The position numbers and the translations under genes were made by a program. From NAT127 sp041655035 (GTDB taxonomy: Bacteria > Pseudomonadota > Gammaproteobacteria > Pseudomonadales > Porticoccaceae): a stretch of 38,171 nucleotides of DNA. The stretch's first letter is position 1. Each line of letters starts with the position of its first letter. Below the pieces are notes generated by a model. It was not told the origin of the DNA and made no database searches. It was given only the letters and a program-made list of their open reading frames with translations. The DNA lies in contig JBAZCN010000016.1 of assembly GCA_041655035.1 (NCBI GenBank), positions 1 through 38,171 of the forward strand, written 5' to 3'. Positions 15,357 through 23,248 of this stretch are shown here, in pieces.

Positions 15357-17453
15357 TCAGCCCACCACGACCCGCGCCGAGGCGACATTGGTTATCCGCC
15401 GCGCGGTGGCGTCGACGTCGCCTTCCCGCTGCGAGGTCACCCTGGCTGTCACGAAATAGGTGCCGGGCTTGTCGTAGCGGTGGCGGGTCGTCAGCTCTAC
15501 CCGGGACGCCGTGCCGTCCACCGCACCGTGCTCGGGGAATGTTCCCTGGCCATCGAAATCCCACTCCACGTCGATGATGGTGCCGGCTCCCGGCGGCACC
15601 TCGCCAACCACCGTCAAATCGACCGTATCACCGGCGTTGATCTCGGCGCGGGCGCCGCCGTTGGCGGCCACCGCCACCACTGGCTGGATACCCAGGCGCT
15701 CCGCCGCCGACGGCGGCAGGAACACCCGGCCATCGGCAAACTCGAAGTGGGTCGGTGCCGGCGCGACGCCCTTTTCGACCCAGTCGCACAGGTCCACCAG
15801 ACTCTGCTCGATATAGGGCATGTAGTCCACCAGCCAGGTGACCGTCGCCCGGTTCGGCGCCGACGGCAGGAATCGCGGCGGTACGTGCTCGGCATTCTCG
15901 ACCCAGCGCAAGCAGAAGTTGTTCGCCAGTCCGTCCGGGCCCTGGGCCTGTCCCACCGCGCGCTGATAGGTCATGCCCTGTGGCGGCCACAGCGAAGCGT
16001 CGTGGGTGTGGTGAACCCACATCAGCTTGCCTTGGTATTGCCCGGAATAAGCCACACCCATCAGTGAGGATTGCAGCGGCAGGGGATGCTGGGAGAAGAT
16101 CGGCACCCCGTCGAGACGCAGAAAATCACTGGTCGGGTCGTCGGACAGGTGGTGGCGATAGGCATAGCAGAAGGCGAGGAACGCGCGGTTGTCGATATGG
16201 ACTTCATCGCCCACCTCGACACCGGTAAAGCGCTGCAGGTTGGCCTCGCCGTGGCCGTCGCAGAACAACACGTCGTGGCCGAAGTTCATGCAATACAGCT
16301 GGCGTCCCGCCGCCGCGCCGCTGAGGATCTTGACCCCGGCGCCCAGCCGGTAGCCCTTGTCCAGCCCCTTGACCTCGATGGCGATGGGGAAACCGCCGTG
16401 CTTGGCGGCCATGATCGACGCCATGGGCCTTGCCCGGTCGTATTCCTTGCCGGCGTATTCGGGGCTGGTCAGCAATTCTCCGGCGGTGACCACTTTCGAC
16501 ACCTTGAGCTTGGTGTCGATCAGGTCGCCGGTCACGTGTTCCGGAAAATCGTGACCGACATAGCCGGGCTTGGTCCAGAAATTTTCGAAGTAGTCGGCAT
16601 CGTCCCGCTGCAGCATGTCGGCAATCGATGTCCACAGCCAGATCTGTCCCATGGGCACGGCAATCATGAATTCATCACCGCGCGGATAGCCGAGCCGGTA
16701 CAGGTTGCCCAGTTCCTCCCGCTGGTGGCTGTCGAGACCGAGAAACGGATTGCCGCTGCCGCCGGGCTGCATGGCGTCGATCACTTGGGCTATCTTGTCC
16801 CCCAGCAGCCGCTGGACATTAAACATGCAGCCGAAATGCACCGGTTGCTCGCTGCGGATGCGCTCGGTGGTGCCATGGTCGGCAATGATGCCGCCGCCCA
16901 TGAATGGCAGCGCCCCCTGGTAGACGCCCGGGCCGTATTCCAGGCACAGCGGGGAGCGACGACCGCCGCCGCTGCCGCCCCACACGTAGGAATACTCCGG
17001 GGCGCTGCCGTAGACCTGTGCCGCGACATGCTTCGACAGACGCGCTGTCTCGACACTGGCGCGATGACCGTAGATGGTGGGGTCCTCACCCGCCTTGACG
17101 TCGATGTCGTCACCGATATGGCCGGAATTGGACTCCACCATATAGCCACCGAGGCGGACGATCATCGGCAGCCCCCCCACCATCTGGCCCATCAGCCCGT
17201 CGAAGGCGTCTTCATGGCCCGCATGCGCCCCTTCGATCGGCTGGAACATGCGCGACCGATAATCCTCCACCGGCGGAAAATAAAACGTGAACCGGGTGTC
17301 GCAATCGGCGAAGCCGCCGTGGACATTGCGATGCGGATAGGGCGTTTCCCGCCATTCGTCCCTGTCGATATATGGTTTGCCGAAAAAGCCATCGACCACC
17401 TGGTAGGAATCCACCTCGATGGACTTGCCACTGCTGGGGGGTGCCGCGTTCAT
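15357..17453 (-). CDS. Large alpha/beta-hydrolase-like protein with C-terminal PKD-like domain
   Basis: I do not recognise a named family for this 698-residue protein. A 'VWGGSGGGRRS' motif at about residues 160-170 looks like the nucleophile elbow of an alpha/beta hydrolase (tannase/feruloyl-esterase-like GxSxG). A later 'MWVHHTHDASLWP' segment could hold the acid/His part. The last 100 residues look like a PKD/Ig-like domain ('DVEWDFDGQG', 'HRYDKPGTYFVTARV'). No signal peptide is visible, which is odd for a PKD protein. The ATG at 17453 is preferred because GAGG lies 7 bases before it; a GTG start 33 bases upstream is possible. It might hydrolyse an ester of the pathway substrate (weak inference). 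Confidence 0.6.
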   Translation of the reverse strand: MNAAPPSSGKSIEVDSYQVVDGFFGKPYIDRDEWRETPYPHRNVHGGFADCDTRFTFYFPPVEDYRSRMFQPIEGAHAGHEDAFDGLMGQMVGGLPMIVRLGGYMVESNSGHIGDDIDVKAGEDPTIYGHRASVETARLSKHVAAQVYGSAPEYSYVWGGSGGGRRSPLCLEYGPGVYQGALPFMGGGIIADHGTTERIRSEQPVHFGCMFNVQRLLGDKIAQVIDAMQPGGSGNPFLGLDSHQREELGNLYRLGYPRGDEFMIAVPMGQIWLWTSIADMLQRDDADYFENFWTKPGYVGHDFPEHVTGDLIDTKLKVSKVVTAGELLTSPEYAGKEYDRARPMASIMAAKHGGFPIAIEVKGLDKGYRLGAGVKILSGAAAGRQLYCMNFGHDVLFCDGHGEANLQRFTGVEVGDEVHIDNRAFLAFCYAYRHHLSDDPTSDFLRLDGVPIFSQHPLPLQSSLMGVAYSGQYQGKLMWVHHTHDASLWPPQGMTYQRAVGQAQGPDGLANNFCLRWVENAEHVPPRFLPSAPNRATVTWLVDYMPYIEQSLVDLCDWVEKGVAPAPTHFEFADGRVFLPPSAAERLGIQPVVAVAANGGARAEINAGDTVDLTVVGEVPPGAGTIIDVEWDFDGQGTFPEHGAVDGTASRVELTTRHRYDKPGTYFVTARVTSQREGDVDATARRITNVASARVVVG

Positions 17454-17751
17454 TACAGTACCTCGCACAATATCATTGTCGATCACCCCTGGCCGAACGG
17501 CGCCGGGGAACGGATTGCAGCCAGCGCCGGCACCATGGCCGCGCCTTGCTCCCGCAACCTTAGCGGCAAAAAAATAATTTTACAATAATGTATATTTACT
17601 TTTGCATTTGGCGATATCATCCCATTGTTGCCAGCACCGCTTCGCCATCGCGACGTAGCGCGACAGTTGCTACCCCAGGATACCCGGCGGAGAAAGCCGA
17701 AAAACATTAGCAAAAACATGGATATCTTCCAGTGACCGATTCATGGAGGAT

Positions 17752-17757
17752 ATAATG
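17752..17757 (+). promoter_or_regulatory. Candidate -10 box for the TetR gene
   Basis: A perfect TATAAT lies about 95 bases upstream of the TetR start codon. No good -35 box is found at 16-18 bases. It overlaps the ribosome-site-to-ATG stretch of a possible short peptide frame, so only one of the two readings is likely to be right. Confidence 0.35.
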
Positions 17758-17791
17758 GCCGCCAATCACCGGCCTTCACCCGGCCTCTGAG
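17756..17791 (+). CDS. Possible 11-residue leader peptide
   Basis: GGAGG at 17746-17750 precedes an ATG at 17756 by 5 bases. It opens the frame MAANHRPSPGL and a stop. Such a good ribosome site before so short a frame could mean a leader peptide for the TetR gene, or chance. The same bases can be read as a -10 box. Confidence 0.2.
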
Positions 17792-17850
17792 CGGTCAACT
17801 GTCACACCGGACGTATAGCCATAGAGCCACTCAATCGGAGTCAACCACCC

Positions 17851-18546
17851 TTGAAGACCCCCAAGACCGGTACGAGCAGTGCGCCAACCCGTACCAGAGC
17901 CCGCCCCCTTCGCGGCAAGGGCCGGCCGACACAGGAAGACAGTGAAGAAACCCTGCGCACCCTCTATCACGTCGCCTATTCACATTTCATGGTCAACGGT
18001 CTCGATGGCGCCAACATGCAGGCCATCGCTCGCGAAGCGGGGGTGTCCCGGCAGACCATCCACAACCGCTTCGGCAACAAGGAACAGTTCTTCTGGACCG
18101 TGCTGGAGTATGGCGAGAAGCTGTTCGCCGACCGCTTCAGCCTGACCTCCCTTCCCGATTCCCGCGACCCCTGGGTCATCTTCAACCACCTCGGCAACCT
18201 GATCTACAACATCCTGCTGGACCCCAGAGGCATAGGTCTGTTTCGGGTCATGAACATTACCCTGTATCGCCACCCCGAGATTGCCGCTTTCCACACCCAG
18301 TCCCTGGAGAGCGCCTACCGGATGATTTCGGAATACCTCACCCTCTGCGCCAAGGCACAGGACATCAAGGTGGACGCCAGCCGCGAAGCCGCCCAGGACT
18401 TTATCGCCCTGATCCACGGCGTGGCGCAGCCGGTCATCCAGGGTCGCAGTGAGCGGCCCGATGCAAAAGCCCAAAAAAAGGCCATACAGGGTGTCGTCAT
18501 ACGGTTTATCCGCGGCGTCGGCTTCCCGGACGCCCCCGCCAAATGA
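17851..18546 (+). CDS. TetR/AcrR-family transcriptional regulator
   Basis: This 231-residue regulator has an N-terminal helix-turn-helix: residues about 35-80, with 'NMQAIAREAGVSRQTIHNRF' and 'NKEQFFWTVL'. Its ligand-binding C-terminal half resembles AefR-like TetR proteins. A basic, low-complexity N terminus (RTRARPLRGKGRP) precedes the helices. The start is TTG at 17851, with GGAG 10 bases upstream; the first in-frame ATG falls inside the DNA-binding domain and would destroy it. It is divergent from the PKD-hydrolase gene and 70 bases before the ABC exporter genes, so it may control either. Confidence 0.88.
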   Translation: MKTPKTGTSSAPTRTRARPLRGKGRPTQEDSEETLRTLYHVAYSHFMVNGLDGANMQAIAREAGVSRQTIHNRFGNKEQFFWTVLEYGEKLFADRFSLTSLPDSRDPWVIFNHLGNLIYNILLDPRGIGLFRVMNITLYRHPEIAAFHTQSLESAYRMISEYLTLCAKAQDIKVDASREAAQDFIALIHGVAQPVIQGRSERPDAKAQKKAIQGVVIRFIRGVGFPDAPAK

Positions 18547-18616
18547 CGGCAATCACAGCGAGCGCGCCGAAAGCCGACCCGCGCCCCTCCCCCAGCAACC
18601 CAACCTGTCCCTCACC

Positions 18617-19501
18617 ATGACTTACCTGCTCGAAGTCGACCATCTGCGCAAACACTACGGCTCCCTGAAAGCGGTCGACGACGTCAGTTTCGCCATTCGC
18701 CCCGGTATCTGTTTTGGCCTGCTGGGCCCCAATGGCGCCGGCAAGACCACCACCATCGAGATCATAGAAGGCATCACCGCCCCCACCAGCGGCGAAATCC
18801 GCTACCGGGGCAAGCCCCGGGACAAATCCTTCGCCGAGCGCTGTGGCATCCAGTTTCAGGCCACCGCGCTCCAGGACTTTCTCACCGTGCGCGAGGTGCT
18901 GACGCTGTTTGCCAACTTCTACCAGCACCCCCTGGCGATCGATGAGCTCATCGACTGGTGCGAACTGGGAGAATTCAGCGACCGCGAAGCCAACAAGCTG
19001 TCCGGCGGCCAGAAGCAGCGGCTGCTGCTCGCCCTCGCCCTGATCAACGACCCCGAGATCGTCTTTCTCGACGAGCCCACTACCGGCCTCGACCCCCAAT
19101 CGCGCCGCCACTTCTGGGACCTGATCAGCGCCATCAAGGCCCGCGGCAAAACCATCGTGCTCACCACGCACTACATGGATGAGGCCGAACTGCTGTGCGA
19201 CGAACTGGTGATCATGGACCACGGCCGCATCATCGACCAGGGCTCGCCCCGCCAGTTGCTCGATAAGCACCTGCCGCACAAGCGGGTCTGTATCGCCCAC
19301 CCCGGCAATGGTTTTGACGCCTCGCTTCTCGTCGGAGAAGTGGTGGCCGGAGAGGACGAACTGGAGATCATCACCATCTCGGTGGAGCAGACACTTCAGG
19401 AGTTGATGGCCCAGCGTGCCGACCTGTCCACCCTGCGCGTGCGCAATCCCACCCTCGAGGACCTGTTCATCAAACTCACCGGCCATCTGCTGCGGGACTG
19501 A
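18617..19501 (+). CDS. ABC-2 type exporter, ATP-binding protein
   Basis: This 294-residue ATPase powers the permease encoded next. Walker A GPNGAGKT is at 37-44, the Q-loop Gln is near 79-81, the signature LSGGQ is at 128-132, Walker B IVFLDE is at 148-153 and the H-loop His is 185. The C-terminal 90 residues resemble the regulatory tail of DrrA/NatA-like proteins. The ATG at 18617 is chosen because 'MTYLLEVDHLRKHYGSLKAV' is the family start; a longer frame begins inside the TetR gene. The permease follows after 30 bases. Substrate could be a drug, a hydrophobic intermediate or an envelope component. Confidence 0.93.
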   Translation: MTYLLEVDHLRKHYGSLKAVDDVSFAIRPGICFGLLGPNGAGKTTTIEIIEGITAPTSGEIRYRGKPRDKSFAERCGIQFQATALQDFLTVREVLTLFANFYQHPLAIDELIDWCELGEFSDREANKLSGGQKQRLLLALALINDPEIVFLDEPTTGLDPQSRRHFWDLISAIKARGKTIVLTTHYMDEAELLCDELVIMDHGRIIDQGSPRQLLDKHLPHKRVCIAHPGNGFDASLLVGEVVAGEDELEIITISVEQTLQELMAQRADLSTLRVRNPTLEDLFIKLTGHLLRD

Positions 19502-19531
19502 TCCGCCAAGCCAATTCCCTATAGGTTCCCC

Positions 19532-20536
19532 ATGAAACAGTTCCTCGCCATTCTCGTCGCCCGCAACAAGGAATACTACCGCGACAAGGGCTCCGTGGCC
19601 TGGGCGTTCCTGTTCCCGCTGCTGGTGATCGTCGCCTGCGCCCTGGCTTTCTCCAATCCCGACACCTCGGTCTTCCGGGTCGGTCTTCACGGTGATTTCA
19701 GCACCGGCCCCGCCAGCGCCCTGCTCGATCAGCCATATATCAAGACGGTTAGCTTCGATCGCCTCGACAAGGCCCTGGAACGCACCCAGCACCACCAGCT
19801 CGATCTGCTGTTGAGCAGCGACGGCGGCAACCGCTACTGGATCAATACCGAATCGAGCGCCAGTGCCGCAGTGGAGCAGTTGCTGCTCGGCACCACCGCC
19901 GACTTCGTCCGCCAGGAAATCAGCGGGCGCAAAATCCGCTATGTCGACTGGGTGATCCCGGGAGTACTCGGCATGAACCTGATGTTCGGCGCGCTGTTCG
20001 GCGTCGGTTACGTCATCGTTCGCTATCGCCACAACGGGGTGCTGAAGCGGCTCCAGGCCACGCCCGTGACGGCCCTGCAGTTTCTCAGTGCCCAGATGGT
20101 GTCGCGGCTGCTGATCGTGGTCGCGGTCAACGGACTGATCTTCGCCGGCTGCGCCCTGTTTCTCGACCTGATCGTGCTCGGCAACTATATCAATCTACTG
20201 CTGATCACCCTCGCCGGCGCCCTGGCGATGATCGCCCTGGGGCTGTTGATCGCCTCGCGGACCGCCAACGAGGAACTGGCGGGCGGCCTGCTCAACGTCA
20301 CCACCTGGCCGATGCTGTTCATGTCGGAAGTGTGGTTCTCTCTCGACGACGCCCCGGCCTGGATGCAATCATTGTCGAACCTGATGCCCCTGACCCATAT
20401 CGTCAAGGCCTTCCGCGCGGTGATGATCGAGGGCGCGAGCCTGGTGGACGTCAGCCACCACCTGCTGTGGCTGGCGCTGATGACCGCTACGTCTCTCGGC
20501 CTCGCGGCATTGCTGTTTCGCTGGCACAAGAAGTGA
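19532..20536 (+). CDS. ABC-2 type exporter, permease protein
   Basis: This 334-residue inner-membrane protein has one N-terminal helix (about 22-42), a roughly 100-residue extracytoplasmic domain and five C-terminal helices from about 147 to 330. This is the ABC-2 architecture (YhhJ/DrrB-like). The family words 'LGMNLMFGALFGVGYVIVRYRHNGVLKRLQATP' and 'LMPLTHIVKAFRAVMIEG' are clear. It pairs with the ATPase gene 30 bases upstream to form a complete exporter. Confidence 0.92.
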   Translation: MKQFLAILVARNKEYYRDKGSVAWAFLFPLLVIVACALAFSNPDTSVFRVGLHGDFSTGPASALLDQPYIKTVSFDRLDKALERTQHHQLDLLLSSDGGNRYWINTESSASAAVEQLLLGTTADFVRQEISGRKIRYVDWVIPGVLGMNLMFGALFGVGYVIVRYRHNGVLKRLQATPVTALQFLSAQMVSRLLIVVAVNGLIFAGCALFLDLIVLGNYINLLLITLAGALAMIALGLLIASRTANEELAGGLLNVTTWPMLFMSEVWFSLDDAPAWMQSLSNLMPLTHIVKAFRAVMIEGASLVDVSHHLLWLALMTATSLGLAALLFRWHKK

Positions 20537-20608
20537 TTTCCCGGCGGTGCGCGGCAGAGAAACGCTCGCCAGGCCCATGGCGCCCGACATTGAGATTGCG
20601 GACCAACA

Positions 20609-21388
20609 ATGTGTGAATTACTCGGCATGACGGCCAATGTGCCCACGGATATCTGCTTCAGCTTCACCGGCTTCCTGTACCGTGGCGGCGACACAGGACC
20701 GCACCGCGACGGCTGGGGTATCGCCTTCTACGAGCAGGGCGGCTACCGGGATTTTCGCGACCCGCACCCCTCGGCCAGTTCCGCCGTCGCGCGGCTGATC
20801 CAGGAGTACCCGATCAAATCCAATATCGTCATCAGCCACATCCGCCAGGCCAATGTCGGTGAAATCCGCCTGGCCAACACCCACCCCTTCACCCGCGAAA
20901 TGTGGGGCAAGCCCTGGTGCTATGCACACAACGGCCAGCTGTCCGGCTGGCAAGATCTGCCCCTGTCCACTTATGCGCCTATCGGCGACACCGACAGCGA
21001 GCACGCCTTCTGCTGGCTGTTGGGGCAACTGCGCGAGGCCTTCCCGACCCTGCCGCAACATCGCGCGCCGCTCTGGCAAAAGCTGCACCAGTGTTGCGAA
21101 CAGCTGCGGGCGCTCGGCGTCTTCAACCTGCTGCTGTCCGACGGCGACTACCTCTATACCTATTGCAGTACCAAGCTCACCCATGTCACCCGCCGCGCGC
21201 CCTTCGGCAACGCCCAGTTGACCGACACCGAACTGACCGTCGACTTCACCGAGCACACCAGCCCCGACGACATCGTCTCGGTGATCGCCACCGAGCCCCT
21301 GACCGGCAATGAGCACTGGACGGCAATGCGGCCTGGGGAGCTGCTGGTCTGGCAGCAGGGCGAAATCCGCCAGCGCCTCGTCCCCTGA
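20609..21388 (+). CDS. Class II glutamine amidotransferase (YafJ-like)
   Basis: This 259-residue Ntn-type glutamine amidotransferase has Cys2 as catalytic nucleophile after removal of Met1 (MCELLGM). The family words 'SFTGFLYRGGDTGPHRDGWGIAFY', 'SNIVISHIRQANVG' and 'NTHPFTREMWGKPWCYAHNGQLSGW' give the glutamine-binding loop and oxyanion Asn-Gly. There is no synthase domain, so the acceptor is unknown, as for E. coli YafJ. It lies 72 bases after the ABC permease and may be in the same transcript, but its function does not depend on that. Confidence 0.92.
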   Translation: MCELLGMTANVPTDICFSFTGFLYRGGDTGPHRDGWGIAFYEQGGYRDFRDPHPSASSAVARLIQEYPIKSNIVISHIRQANVGEIRLANTHPFTREMWGKPWCYAHNGQLSGWQDLPLSTYAPIGDTDSEHAFCWLLGQLREAFPTLPQHRAPLWQKLHQCCEQLRALGVFNLLLSDGDYLYTYCSTKLTHVTRRAPFGNAQLTDTELTVDFTEHTSPDDIVSVIATEPLTGNEHWTAMRPGELLVWQQGEIRQRLVP

Positions 21389-21423
21389 CGGCGGTCGGCT
21401 GGACGACTGTCGAAGTTTGCGCA

Positions 21424-21489
21424 ACCCTGTGCGCCTCCTCCGGCGGCGCCCGATGTTCCACAGGGTGCGCCTAGGAACGAAGCGCGCCG
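21424..21489 (+). repeat. Palindromic extragenic repeat, copy A (diverged)
   Basis: ACCCTGTG (21424-21431) and CACAGGGT (21459-21466) are exact inverted arms. The right arm continues as GCGCCTAGGAACGAAGCGC, matching the other copies at 27861-27897 and 33064-33137. It lies in a 265-base gap between the amidotransferase and GYD genes. No gene is seen in the gap. Confidence 0.5.
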
Positions 21490-21653
21490 CCGGAATCTCA
21501 GATATAAACGGTTTCTTATTTATCATCCCGTAGCGAAACGTCGACATATCCTCGTCGCCACTGACAGCGTGGCTGGCTGATTTGCATTGGGGCAGCGCTC
21601 TCCTATACTCATTTGGCCAGCTGGTTCCAACCCGCACAGAGGAGCAAACGATC

Positions 21654-21956
21654 ATGCCACTGTATGTGATGCTGTCCAAACTGACTCCGGAAGGCGCCAA
21701 GACACTGCACAGCGACCCTTTGCGCACCGGCGAGGTCAACACCGAAATCAGTAAATCCGGCTGCAAGGTGCTCGAACAGTTCGCGACCCTTGGCGAATAT
21801 GATTTTGTCTCCATCGTCCAGGCGCCGGACAACAAGGCCGTAGTCCGGTTGTCGGTGGAGATGGCCGCGCGGGGCACGGTGCAGATCACCACGTTGCCGG
21901 CCATCACCATCGGCGACATGGTGGAAGGACTGAGCGATGGCGGCGACCCGGCGTAA
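21654..21956 (+). CDS. GYD-domain protein
   Basis: This 100-residue GYD (ferredoxin-like alpha/beta) protein has the family sequence 'MPLYVMLSKLTPEGAKTL' at the start and 'FATLGEYDFVSIVQAPDNKA' in the middle. The start is fixed by AGAGGAG 9 bases upstream. Proteins of this family are small, soluble and mostly of unknown function. The gene is monocistronic and convergent with the phosphatase gene. Nothing in the sequence points to a substrate. Confidence 0.88.
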   Translation: MPLYVMLSKLTPEGAKTLHSDPLRTGEVNTEISKSGCKVLEQFATLGEYDFVSIVQAPDNKAVVRLSVEMAARGTVQITTLPAITIGDMVEGLSDGGDPA

Positions 21957-22076
21957 GGATCGCGGAGAAAGTACAGGGCGGCAACTCCCCCCGAATATAA
22001 AAGGTGAACTCGGCAGCGCGCCGACGAGCACAGGGTAACCCTGCTTGCAGTGCCACCGCGCCGGCCCAGCTCCACC

Positions 22077-22106
22077 GGCTGCCGGGTCGGGCGCGACCCG
22101 GCAGCC
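22077..22106. terminator. 13-bp hairpin between GYD and phosphatase genes
   Basis: GGCTGCCGGGTCG and CGACCCGGCAGCC form a perfect 13-bp stem with a 4-base loop between convergent genes. It starts 11 bases after the phosphatase stop on the minus strand. No T-run follows on either side. It is probably a bidirectional terminator or 3' stabiliser. Confidence 0.65.
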
Positions 22107-22116
22107 ATCGGAATGG

Positions 22117-23178
22117 TCAGGCGTCGGCAGCCGGTTCGAGCAGCTGTCGTCGCAGCCGGGCGATCTCTTCTGCGCTCAACCCCAGCACCGAGGTCAGGTA
22201 ATTATCGACACTGCCGTGATCGGCGCGGATGCCATCGAGCGCCGCCTGCAGGTAGGACGGCGATGCCGCGATCAGCGCCCGGGGAACCTCGCCGCCGAAG
22301 CGGCCATCCAGGGACTCCTGGAGCGTCTTGCCGGTGAAGTAGCGCTCGCTGAGCTGGAAATCCACCAATACCGTCTGCTCCGGCACACCGAGGGCCAGCA
22401 GCAACAGGGCCGAGGCCACCCCGGTGCGATCCTTGCCCGCCGTGCAATGAAACAACACGGCCTGGTCATCCCCGGTGGCGAGCACATCGCGGAACAGGGT
22501 GCCGAACTGGCTGGCGTAACGGGTCGGCAACTGGCGGAAAAAATCCGTGAATACAACCTCCCATTCGATCGCATCGACACTGCCATCCTCACCGGCCAGT
22601 TGTTGCAGAGTGTCTGAATCGAACACATCGGGGCCGTGACAACCGGCGTCAGACCGCGCACCGGCTATGTCCGGTGTTGGCCGCCGATCCCGTTCCATTC
22701 CGGTGCGCAGATCGCAGATCGTGGCGATCCGCAATGCCGCAAGCCGCTGCCTGTCGCTGGTGCTGGCGCCGGCCAGTTCGTTGGCGCGGAACAGTTTGCC
22801 CCAGCGCACCTGGCGGCCATCCTCCGTGCGGTAACCGCCGAGATCCCGCAGGTTTTCGATATTGTCGAAGGCGAGGCGGCGCTGGCCGATGACCTGTTCG
22901 CTGCCATCCTCGAAAGTAACGCGGAAATAGCCGGCATCGGCACCCTCCGGCAGCCGTATCAACAGCCCCGCGGCGGAGGAGCTGAACGCTTCGACCGGCC
23001 GCTGCTGGTCGTCGGGCATGGCGCCGTAGGATACGCCGGTGATCCGCTGGGGCTCGGGCAAAGTCAGCACACCGTCCACGGTGTCGGCGGCCCACACCAC
23101 TGCCGCCGGCTCACTCCGGCCCAGAGCAGGCGTTGTCAGGGTCACGGCCAGCACCAGGCCGGGGATCATTTTATTCAT
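22117..23178 (-). CDS. Secreted tyrosine/dual-specificity phosphatase-like protein
   Basis: This 353-residue protein has an N-terminal signal peptide (about 1-20, cleavage near ALG-RS), so it acts in the periplasm or outside. A beta-rich N-terminal domain (about 25-105) is followed by a PTP domain with 'NLRDLGGY' at 109-116 and the P-loop HCTAGKDRTG at 244-253. Cys245 and Arg251 are the catalytic pair. This matches the bacterial family of secreted Tyr/PI phosphatases (LipA/TpbA-like wording 'FHCTAGKDRTG'). An AAGGAG lies 5 bases before the ATG. The TonB receptor gene ends 70 bases upstream, so the two are probably co-transcribed. The physiological substrate is unknown (phosphoester, phosphoinositide or nutrient phosphate). 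Confidence 0.9.
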   Translation of the reverse strand: MNKMIPGLVLAVTLTTPALGRSEPAAVVWAADTVDGVLTLPEPQRITGVSYGAMPDDQQRPVEAFSSSAAGLLIRLPEGADAGYFRVTFEDGSEQVIGQRRLAFDNIENLRDLGGYRTEDGRQVRWGKLFRANELAGASTSDRQRLAALRIATICDLRTGMERDRRPTPDIAGARSDAGCHGPDVFDSDTLQQLAGEDGSVDAIEWEVVFTDFFRQLPTRYASQFGTLFRDVLATGDDQAVLFHCTAGKDRTGVASALLLLALGVPEQTVLVDFQLSERYFTGKTLQESLDGRFGGEVPRALIAASPSYLQAALDGIRADHGSVDNYLTSVLGLSAEEIARLRRQLLEPAADA

Positions 23179-23248
23179 GAGAACTCCTTCAAGGCGGCCA
23201 GTCAGCCTGCCGGCTGCTGGCCCGCGTCGCGATCGATAACTGTTGAGA

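Larger units (their letters stand above)
17454..17850. promoter_or_regulatory. Divergent AT-rich control region between hydrolase and TetR genes
   Basis: This gap of about 400 bases contains an AT-rich island at about 17565-17612 (ACAATAATGT and similar), unlike the surrounding GC-rich DNA. It probably holds the hydrolase promoter. A perfect TATAAT at 17752-17757 and a tiny reading frame at 17756-17791 lie nearer the TetR gene. Binding sites for the TetR protein are likely here, but I could not define one convincing operator. Confidence 0.5.

Noticed and set aside
16071..17588. Plus-strand open frame of 505 codons opposite the PKD-hydrolase gene
   Set aside because: The minus-strand frame has a ribosome site, a hydrolase-like motif and a PKD-like domain. 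The plus-strand frame has none of these.
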